A stretch of 32,099 nucleotides of DNA, from assembly GCF_010686655.1 (NCBI RefSeq), contig NZ_JAAGVY010000048.1, positions 1-32,099 on the forward strand, written 5' to 3'. The notes under the pieces are model-generated. The model made no database searches. It was not told where the DNA came from and saw only the letters and a program-made list of their open reading frames with translations. Position 1 is the first letter of the stretch, and each line of letters opens with the position of its first letter. Shown piece by piece: positions 16,261 through 28,200 of this stretch. Both the position numbers and the translations under genes were made by a program. This stretch comes from Cryomorpha ignava (lineage in GTDB: Bacteria; Bacteroidota; Bacteroidia; Flavobacteriales_D; Cryomorphaceae).

Positions 16261-19200
16261 ATGAAATACCTCTACTCACTCCTGGCATTGTGCATCGGGT
16301 TCAACATCAATGCACAAAATCTTAAGCCCGCAACCTTCTCGACAAATGGTGTCGTTTATGATCTCGATCACGACGGAGATAACCTCTATATAGGAGGATC
16401 CTTCTCTCAAATCGGTTTCGAAACAAACTACTTTACAATATTCCCGGAAGGGGAAGACAGACCCGAATTTGATCTTCTACAACCAAACAGTACCATAGAA
16501 GTTTCTATCTCTGACGGAAACGGTGGTTGGTATATAGGCGGCTCATTCTCGCAAATAAACGGACAGCCGGCTTTGAGAATTGCTCATATTCTAAATAACA
16601 ATACCCTCGATCCCGACTTTAACCTAACCCTTAACAATGCGGTGCTCGCACTTACACTTATCGGAGACGATCTATACGTGGGGGGCTATTTTACCAATGC
16701 CAATTCGATAGACGTAAACCGACTCATTCGCGTAAATAAAAATACCGGAGCTATTGACAATTCATGGCTTCCCGGAATACTTAATGGAACCGTTGAAACA
16801 GTATTTGCCTCAGGAGATCTGGTGCACGTTGGCGGATCATTTAATAATATAGCCGGATCTGGCGATCAGCAATACTACGCCCAGTTTGATATCAATACTG
16901 CACTTCCCGTTACGTCCTTTTCGGTAAATAGCACTGTATCTGATATGGTAGCCGACGGAAACAACCTATACCTATCCGGATCGTTTAACCAAGCCGGTTC
17001 TTACAAATCTCACCTGCTTTCATTTGATGAAGATGACATCTTTCCCGATCAGAATTTCCCCGATGCCAACTCTACAATAGAAGTAATAGAACCCGATGGA
17101 AACGGGGGGTATTACGTGGGCGGGTCGTTCACCCAAATTAATGGCCAAGCCCAAAGCCGATTGACCCATATCCTTTCCGACGGTACCGTTGATAACGACT
17201 TTGCAGTAACCATAAACTCTACTGTACACACCATTGCCCTCATTGGTGCCACAGAACTATATATAGGAGGGTCTTTTACTCAGGTAAATGGCGAAAGTGT
17301 AACCCGTGTAGCACGCCTAAACCCCACTACCGGCGCCTTGGACAACACCTGGCTGCCCGCCCTGAATAGCACTGTTAATGCCATTGCCGTAACCGGCAAC
17401 ACCGTACACCTTGGCGGATCATTCTCTGTAGTAAACGGTTTTTCAAATACCCAGTATTATGCAGCCATCGATAAAATTACCGCCGAAACAATTCAAACAG
17501 AATCGCCCAACTCCACTGTCAATGATTTTGAAATAGATGGAAACAATCTATTCATGGCCGGTAGCTTTAGCAATTCAGGCTACAACCAGCCATACATGCA
17601 ATTGCTCGCTCCCGACAATGATATTCCACAATATGATTTCCCAACATCCAACAGCACTATACACAGCGCAATACCCGACGGAAACGGCGGATGGTATATA
17701 GCAGGATCTTTTACCAATGTGGGCGGAGTATCGGCTCAAAGGGTTGCACATATTCTTGCCGACAACTCGGTAGATCCCACCTTTGTATTTAGCGCTAACT
17801 CTACGGTAAATGCACTCCACATAGATGGAAACAACCTATACATTGGCGGAAGCTTTACCACCATAAATAGCGAAACGGCTAACCGGATAGCCCGTATTAA
17901 CAAAACTACAGGAGCGCTCGATAATTCGTGGTCGGCAAATCCCAACTCAACAGTAAATGCCGTTAGAACTACATCCGATAAAGTACTTATTGGTGGGAGC
18001 TTCTCAGAAGTAAACGGCAATAACAATGTCCGCTATTTTGCTGCACTAAACAAAACAGACGGTCAACCGCTTCAATCTCTTTCGCCTAATTCTACTGTTA
18101 ACACCATCGAAACAGACGGAAACACAGCATACGTTGGCGGGTCATTTTCATCATTTGGATACGAAACGAGTTACCTGGCGCGCTTTGAGGCTGGAAGCAA
18201 TATTCCCGACTTTGTAGACTCCGACCCAAACTCTACCGTTAACGAAATAATCAGCGACGGATCAGGCGGATATTACATTGCCGGGTCTTTCTCTTCTATT
18301 GACGGAACAACAGCCAGCCGCGTTGCCCACTACCTGGCCGATGGTACGGTAGATCCCGGTTTTGCAACCGTGAATATTAACTCAACAGTAGAAACCCTGG
18401 CGCTAAACGGGTCTGACCTATACTTGGGTGGCTCATTTACGACTATAAATGGTGTGGCGATTGCCCGTCTGGCAAAACTAAACGCAAGTACAGGCGTTGC
18501 CGACGAAACTTTTGCGCCCAGCATCAACTCTACAGTAAATTCAATAAAAATAGCCGGGGGGCTTATTTATTTCTCCGGTTCATTTACCGAAGTAAACGCC
18601 ACAACGCGAAACCGCCTTGCAGCTATGAATCCGGCAGGAGTGCTACAAGCGTGGAATCCCGACGCCAACTCAACAGTACATGATTTGGAAACTGACGGCA
18701 CAACAATTTTTGCCGGAGGTTCCTTTTCTACCATCGGTGGCCTTACGGCAAACAGGCTCGCTGGCATAAACGCAACAACCGGAGCCATTACCACTTTTAA
18801 CCCATCGGTAAACAGCACTGTAAACGACTTGCTGATCTCCGGATCTACGCTATACATTGGCGGAAGCTTTACACAAATAGACGGTACAGCCAGAACACGC
18901 TTTGCTTCCCTAAATATAAATACCGGAGCGCTTAACGCACTTACAATTGATGCAAACAGCACCGTAGAGGCAATCGCCTTAAACGGCAGCGGAATTATTG
19001 CCATCGGCGGTTCGTTTACACAGGTGAATGGCGAAGACCGCCTGCGCTTTGCAGAGGTAAATATTGCCACAGGAAATGGCACCGGAAGAAACATAAATTT
19101 TAACAGCACAATACATGCCCTGCATTATCTCGGTACGGATTTGATTGCTGGAGGTAGCTTTTCTATTGTCAACGAAATTGTAGCTCAAAGGCTGGCATCC

Positions 19201-22200
19201 TATAATAACACCGACCTCACTGATCCACCCACAAGTATTGCCAACGTAAATTCTACCGTCCATGATATCCTTATCGACAACGGTGTACTCTACTTCTCGG
19301 GTAGCTTTACATCTGTAAACAGCACCTCAAGGCAGCGCGTTGCTGCAGTAAATATTTCTGACGGAGCACTCACCTCGCTTAACCCGTCGGTAAACTCAAC
19401 AGTAAACACAATGTCGCTGGACGGGAACACACTATACCTGGGTGGCTCATTTAGTGAAATTAATACCATATCACGGTCGCGTGCCGCCGCGCTTAGCGTA
19501 ACCACCGGAGCACTAACCGATTGGAACCCCGCACCGAACTCAACTATAGAAACGATTGCCATAAACGGTTCTGATATTTTGATTGGCGGAAGCTTCTCCT
19601 GGTCACATTATAAAGACAACCGCTACATCGCCGTTCGCCAACTCGATTTGCCCGAATTAGACCAACTTACTGATGGCAATATCAATTCAACCGTAAATGT
19701 ATTGCACAAAAATGGCACTACCCTTTACGCTGGCGGCAGCTTTACCACCTTCGACGGGGAGAGTAGAGCGCGATTTGCAGAATTTGATCTGAATACCAAT
19801 GCTGTTACCAATCTCAGCATTTCTGCAAATTCAACCATCAATGCCATAGACATTTATGACAACAAACTCTACCTTGGCGGATCATTTACACTAATAAACG
19901 GAACCGACAGATCGAGAATTGTATCCTACAATCTCACAACAGATGTGCTGGAAGATTTTAATCCGGGGGTGAATTCTACCGTAAATGATATAGAAGTTAA
20001 CAGCGACAGAATACTTATTGGCGGAAGCTTTAGCGCCTCAAATGTACTCAGCAGCTCTTACGTAATGGGCGTTGATCTCACCACCGGATTGCCAAACATC
20101 TTCTTTTCAGGCATCAACAGCACCGTTGAAGCCTTGGTTGTACAAGGCGATAATCTGTACTTAGGTGGCTATTTCAGTCAGGTGGGAGGCGAAACGCGCC
20201 AAAGATTTGCCTCTATCAATAAAACTACAGGAGCGCTTAACCCGCTTACCCATAACTTTAACAATGCCATATTCGACCTTGACATTGTCGGTGACGGACT
20301 CTACGCCGTTGGAATTTTTACTGCCGTTAATGGCGAACCGCGCTTGCGAGGTGCGTCTATAAACCTATTAGACGGATCGCTAAATGCCTTTAACCCGGGA
20401 TTTAACAGCACTGTAAATTCAATAGCAGGCGATGGATCAAACATCTCATTCGGAGGAAGCTTTACCCGAACACAAACTCTTTCACGGCAAAACTTTGCAG
20501 CCATTTCACTGGCAACAAACGAACCCCTTGCCGATTTTAATGCCAATGTAAATTCCACTGTATTTTCCGTAGACGCTTCGACAGACGCTGTTTATATAGG
20601 TGGCTTCTTCAACCAGGTAAGCGGAGAATCGCGCAACCGCATAGCATCCTTCTCTACCGCCACTGGAAGCCTTACCACATTTAATCCAAACATTACGGGC
20701 AGCTATGTGAGCGCTATAGAAACCAATGGAGACAATGTCTATTTTTCTGGTTCTTTTTCAGCTGTGTCTGGATCAGCACGCGGTAATTTTGGAGCTTGGA
20801 ATGCATTAACAAATAGCATCCTGCCACTTGAAGTTACTTCAAACTCAGCGATTGAGGATCTTGAATTGGGTAATGGCCTGCTCTATCTCGGTGGTAGCTT
20901 TACCCAACTGCTGGGCGAAACCCGAAACCGAATTGGAGCCGTTGATCTTTCCACCGGATTGCTCACCACCTTTAACCCTTCCGCAAACAGCACAGTGAAT
21001 ACCCTCCAATTTGACGGAAACCTGCTATATGCCGGTGGTTCTTTCTCTACTATAGGCGGACAGGCACGCCTAAGAATCGCTGCGCTCAGTATTGCCGACG
21101 GATCAGCTAACAGCTGGGCACCCGCTCTCAACAGCACCGTAGAAGATATAGACATTGATGAAAATTACCTCTTCGCAACTGGAAGCTTTACTACCTTGGA
21201 TGGAAATACAGCAAATCGGCTTGTACTTATCGACAAAAACTCGGGTGAAAATATTTTTGACTTTGCACCATCTCTAAATTCTACCGGCCAGGGTGTAAAG
21301 TATATTGATGAAACCCTATACGTAGGTGGTCAGTTTACAACCATCGGAGAAAACCACAGCCATTCTTATCTCGCCAGCTGGAATATTCCTCCACCGGGCA
21401 CATCTACCTTTGCCGCTTCCATGGCATCAACTACCGATATAAACGGATTTGACATTGCCTGTAATGGACAATCTACAGGTGAGCTTGAAATCACCGTTTC
21501 AGGTGGAACCGCTCCTTACTCTTACACACTTACCAACACTGCCTCGCTAAGCCGCACTGGCGCTATTGCCGGGTCAACAGCCACTGAATCAAATCTTCCC
21601 GCAGGAAACTATACCCTAAACGTGGAAGATGATGGAGGTGGAATAGCAGTCGCAAATCTGGCGCTTACCCAACCTACGCCTGCATTTGCAGTTAGCGCTA
21701 CCATTACCACGCCTGTCATTACAGTTGATGGCAATGAGGCATCTGTCACCCTCAATATTACAGGCGGTGTAGCTCCTTTCAATTATACCTACACTGTAGA
21801 TGGAGGAAGCGAAACAGCCGGCTCTACAGCTACAAATTCAGCTCTTATCGAAGATCTCAGTGCAGGAAATTATAACTTTGAAATTATCGATGCAAATGGC
21901 TGTACTGCCAATGTCAGCAAACAAATAAACAATTACGTGCTCTCTACCGTGGCTCTTACGCTATGGGACAACATTACTTGTAATGGCGACAACGACGGGC
22001 GCCTGCGCGTTCAGGTTACCAATGGACTCGCGCCTTACGATTACGTGCTCGACAGCGATGACGATACCTATGATAGAACAGGTAGCATCGGCTCCCAAAA
22101 TGCGGGCAATATCGAAAACAACCTCGGCCCCGGAACTTACAATGTAACGGTAACAGATTTTTCTGGTGCCGTTTATACCGCCGGCCCGTACGTTCTCGTA

Positions 22201-25200
22201 GAGCCTGAAGTTTTATCGGCAACGATAGCAGTGGCACAAAACCCATCTGCCCCGGGAGTAAATGATGGATCGTTCACCGTCTCCATTTCGGGAGGTGTGG
22301 CAAATTACTCTATGCTTATTTATATGAATGATGGAGCAAGCTTTTATCAAACAGCTACTTCCAGCACGGCTACCATTCTTAACCGCCTTGCCGGCTCTTA
22401 CTACATCGTTCTCACCGATGCCAATGGATGCCAGATTACCACCAATACAATAGAACTCGTAGCAGGCATTGACCCATGTATCGACCTGGGTGGCGATAGC
22501 GATAACGATGGAATTTGCGACGACAACGACCCTTGCCCCCTTCTTGCCAATCTTGAAAATGGCGACGATTGCGGAATAAACGGCACCGTCGTTAATTGCG
22601 AATGTGTCGAAGCTTGCAATCTTACATTCTTAAGCCCCGTTACCGCTTGTCAGGCCAATACCGCCGGCGATGATAATTACACTGTTTCTATTCCATATCT
22701 CGGTATAGACCCCACTGCCGTCATTACAGTTGGCGGTGGCGCTTGCGCGAACACGACCATTACAGTGGCCGGAAGCAATCCGGCGACAAACAATTCTGGC
22801 GCTATTCTGCTTACCGCAAATGAAGGCGATGGCTGCTGGAGCATTACGATTCAAAGCGATTTATGCGCTGTCACCCTTTCGGGAGATGCCCCCTCTTGCA
22901 ACCCCGGCGTGGACTGTCCCGACCTCGGTCTTAACAACGGCGATGCCTGCGGAATAGGAGGAACGGTCGTTGACTGCCAGTGCCTTCTACCCGATTGTAA
23001 CGGTGACCTTGGCGGTGGTGTGGCAGATGCCGACAATGACGGCGTTTGCGACGATATAGACAATTGTACCGGCCTTGCCAACAACGGACAGGAAGACCTG
23101 GATGGAGATGGTGTTGGCGATGCCTGCGATCCGGATATAGACGGCGATGGAATAGCCAATGCTGCCGATTGCGACCCATTAGACGACAACGTCGGGCTCG
23201 CCTCTAACTGGTATATTGACAATGATGACGACGGATACGGAACGGATGATGATATTATAGCATCATGCAACCAACCTGTTGGATACGCCCCTGCTAACGG
23301 TGATTGCGACGACAATGATCCCGACGTGAATCCCGGCGATCAGTCACTTACCTTCCTGGGTACTGCCGGCTTTGAAAATGCGTTTATGACGCCCCTTCAG
23401 GGAAGCCCCAATACAACCTTCAACTTCGCCATCGTTTATACCGATGCTACAGGTGCAATTCCACCACTGGGATTCCCAAGGGTATTGCTCGACTTTGAAG
23501 GCAACGGCCAGTTTAACAATGCCAATGACCGTGCAATTCTGCTTTCACCGGCCGATCAAAACGACATGAATACCACAGACGGAAAAGTCTATGTGGGTTC
23601 AATCAATGAATTGCCCTCAGGTTCAAATTGGGAAGCACGCATTCAGGTGCAAACCAGTGGATGCATTACCCAAATCGGCCCATTCGACTATCCGAATGTG
23701 CTTATCGAACCAGACCTTGAAATATTTGCCGATGACATTGTGTTCGACAACCCGAATCCCGATGTATCATCGCCACTTCAAATTACTGCTACTATTCGAA
23801 ATACATCAGACCTACCCGCTGAAAACTTTGTGGTGCATCTGGTAAATCAATACGAACCGGCTACTGTTTATCCCGATCTTACGGTAAGCTATCTGGAAGG
23901 ACACCAATCTACTAGCGTAGTTTGGAATATCATTACGCCTGCCGAACCGTCATGGAACCCCATGGAAGTATTTGTGGACTATACCAATGTAATCGATGAA
24001 TCGAATGAGCTCGACAACCGCGCTATGCGACCATTCACAAACGGTGACTACAATGTGCCCGGTGCTATAGTGATCTATCCCGTAATAAGCCCTGCTATTC
24101 AGTTCGCTTCGACGAATGCTGCAGTGCACGTATCCGGATACGCTTACTACACTGACACAGCCGTACCACTACAAGATTCAAGTGTGGCCGGAGCAACAGT
24201 TTCTATCGTAAACCCAATGACAGGTGGCACAGTGGTGGGAAATACCAACTCTAACGGCTACTTCTCTGTAACGCTCTACGGCGGAAATACCCCCGGCACT
24301 TACAGCGCATCAGGAGAAATAACCGACTATACCCTTACAGGCCAGTTTACAGTAAACTGGGAACTGCTTACTCCGCCATGTCTTCCCGATTTGAGAACCG
24401 TTGTAACCCTAAGCGACTACCAGATTTTTATTGGAGAGTCAATTGACGGAACGATAACCGTTACCAATATCGGTTGCGCATCTGTCGAAATTCAAACACT
24501 GCTCGATGCCACTCAAACCGGAGGCATTCCTTTAATTGGGGATGTTATGGTTCCGCCACTCGATCCTGGCGAATCATTTACCTACAACTTTTCTGACATC
24601 CAGTTTAATTCTGCCGGAATTTACACCATTTGCGGTTACGCTGATGCTGACTTTCTGGTAGCAGAGTCGAATGAAAACAACAACCTGGGCTGTAGAAGCG
24701 TTTCTGTCGTGCCGCCTCTACCCGATATTACACCGATATCTGGCCCAATAGGAAGCGCATATATTTGCTCAAATCTCCCGTTCCCGTCCTTTACAATCAA
24801 GAACATTGGTTATGTGCCAACCGGTGAGTTTGACTATACAGTTAATGTATTTTATCAGGGAGTACTTTCAGAAACCTATACACAGACCATTGCCAACCTC
24901 AACGCAGGCCAGGCTACATCGGTATCGGTACCTTACGTTTATGAAAATCTCGGCAGCTATACCTTTACCGTTACCTGCGATATTCCTATGCCGCTGGGTA
25001 TCGTTACGGAAATTTCGGAAACCAACAACATAGGCAATTACGGTATCAATATTGTTCCGTGTAAACCAGATCTGATTGTGCTTTCCTGCAACCAGCTCGA
25101 TGTTGACCCGGCCGATCTTGAAATTCCCGGTACTGCAACCTATACAGCACGGGTTAAAAATAACGGAAACGCGATTGCAACAGGGCCGGTTGATTTTGAA

Positions 25201-28200
25201 TTTACAGTGTCAAACGGTGAAGTCTATGCCCTTCAATATGCCAACGATATCGCTCCCGGCGAAACAGTGGTAATGACTACCGAAGCACCTGCGGTAACTT
25301 CGGGCACAGCAACTCTAACCGCTTATGTTGATCCCGCCGATCTGATTGATGAGTTTAATGAAAACAACAACTCTGCTACCGACTCGCTCTGCTGGGAATA
25401 TGCACCGGTACCAAAATGTGGATACAATTTTTGGAATACGACTTATTACGAAAACCAATCCGCCTACATATCTGTCGGCTTGCAAGCCAGATTCCTTTAC
25501 AAAGCATCTGAAGTAAAAGTGCGCTTTGAAGTGAGCGGCCCTGGAATAAGTGGTACTGCCCTGCTAGGCAATGCCACAGTGGCTAACGTAGAGCAAAACT
25601 GCGGATGCCCCTATGTCGCATCACTGCCCACTTCATTTATTTTCAATGAAATTGGTACCTACACCTTCACAATGACTGCCGATCCCGACAATGAATACCC
25701 GGAGTGTAATGAAGGCAACAACGTGCTGGTACGAGAAGTGCAGGTAGCAAGCTTCCCCGACATGCGAATCTTATCGCAGTTTATTAACCCAACCCTGCTC
25801 AACCCCGAGCCAGGCCAGTCGGTATTCTTTGATATTACCTACGAAAATATAGGCGTATCAAATATAGACGACCAGATGAAATTATCGGTTCTCGTTGATG
25901 AAGTACCGTTTAGTATAGTTGATAATGTGCCCGGACTTATTACCGGCCAGAATACAACAATCGCTATTCCGGTGCCCTATTCTACCGACTTGGCAGGAGC
26001 ACACATCATCAGAGCCATTATAGATTCTGACAATGAAATACAAGAGCTCAATGAATTGAACAATGAAGCCACCAGAGCATTGATAGTTGGCTCTGCCGCC
26101 AATCTCTTCTTTGAGGTATTTATCCCTTCAGATTCTTCGCCGATTATTGGTGATGGAATTGATATCGATGCCACCATTGGAAACAATGGAGATATTGATG
26201 TGGATGCCGATGTGCTCTTCTCTTACATCTCAAATGCAGGCGATACTGTTCAGATTGGAAACATTCCAATATCGGTTGTCGCCGGAGGCAGTCAGGACAT
26301 TTCACTTCCGTGGATGGTCTTAGACAACAATACCAACTTGCTTGGCGAAATAGTAAATGCCTCTGAAATTGAATTTGACTATACAGACAATTTTGCATCT
26401 GCCCCATTGAGCAATTTCGATGTGTCAATTATAGCTACACCAAGCTGTATTGGTCAGAATTTGGGTAGCCTTGCGGCGAATGCATCTAACGGAACTGCAC
26501 CTTATACTTACAGCTGGAGCAACGGATATATTGGATCAACACTCCAGGCAGCCGCAGGAACTTACTCGGTAACTGTTACCGACAGCGAAGGACAGGAAGC
26601 CAATGCCACTGCAACAATTTCCGAAAATCCGGACTGTGTAGTGCCCGTGTGCAATATTTCTGCTGTAAGCTTTAACATCCCCAATTGCAACCCCGAAACC
26701 GGTGTTTACAATACCACCCTCGTTGTTGCCTACCAAAATGCCCCCGATGCAGGATTTATAACTGTAAACGGAACAGACTATGGCATTACAAGTAGCCCGC
26801 AGAGCTTTACCGTGCCTATCACATCCGGCGCTGTAATTTATAATGTATCCTTTACCGAAAGTACTGATTGTAGTCTGGTAATTCTCACAGGCTCAACCCT
26901 TACTGAATGTGAAACAGATTGTGAAGGAGTATTTGGCGGTGCTGCCCTACCGGGAACTGATTGCCACACCGACGATGGAACTTCAGGAGTCTATAATAAC
27001 GATTGTAATTGTGTGCCCGAAGCAACTATTACATTGCTTACCCTTGATTGCGGTGGACAGGTTATACAAATTACCGGTGCCCTTGCGGGAGATAATAATG
27101 GAGGAACTGCTACTGCCGATACCCGCACGATCTATGGCTTTATGCCCGACAATGGTAACGGAATACCTGTTTACAATGGAACAACCTGGCCTTACGTAAT
27201 TATAGAAGGCGGTCTGAATATTGACCCTGCCGTTTCTGCTACGCTTACCACAAATGCTGATGGTATGCTGCTCATCAACGGATGGCCTGCCTACCAATAT
27301 AGCGGCGACGCTTCTGCATCAGACATAAACGGAACCTTTGGCCCATGGAATTACTTCCTGCCAAATGGAGCCCTTAGCCAGGATGCCTGCGAAGTTGTGT
27401 TTGACTGTCCTGCGCTTGATGCCAATATCGGCGACAGCTGCGATGATGGAAACCCTGATACTGACAACGACATGATCAATGCTGATTGTGAATGTATCGG
27501 AACAACTATCCCGGTATGTCTCGCCGATGGTGGAAGCATTCTATTTGAAGATGGCTCTCAGGACATTACCTTATGTCTTGAAACTGATCTGGATGGAACA
27601 GTAGATGTAGCAATTATCAGTCAGCCTACAGAAGATCTTGACGCTGCCTGGGTAGTAACAAATCTAAATGGCGACCTCGTGGCTCTGCCAATGACCCAAG
27701 AAGCTCTGGAGGAAATTGACTTCCTGACTTATGGTGAGGATCAAAATCTGATCTGGCTGCTAAGCTTCGATATGGACAATAGCAATGTGCTTGATCTTGC
27801 TGCATTATTTGATGCCGGATCTACTGTTAACGCCTCTGAATTAACCGGCTGTTACGACCTTTCTGATTCCTTATTGGTGTTGACTCATTACTGCATCGGA
27901 GTTGAATGTCCCGATCTGGATGCCAATGTTGGCGATAGCTGCGACGATGGAAATCCGGAGACTAATAATGACATGATCAATGCAGACTGTGAATGTATGG
28001 GAACCATCATATACGACTGTCCCGCCCTAGAAGCCAATATCGGCGACAGCTGCGACGACGGAAATCCCGATACTGACAACGACATGATCAATGCAGACTG
28101 TGAATGTATGGGAATCTCTATACCAACATGTCTTGCCGACGGTGGATCAATAGAATTCGAAGACGGCTCTACCTCCATTACCCAATGCCTCGAAACAGAC

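Noticed and set aside
17020-19562. Long minus-strand frames opposite the giant gene (up to 180 codons)
   Set aside because: Shadow frames caused by the repetitive codon pattern of the plus-strand repeats; no start context or known domain.
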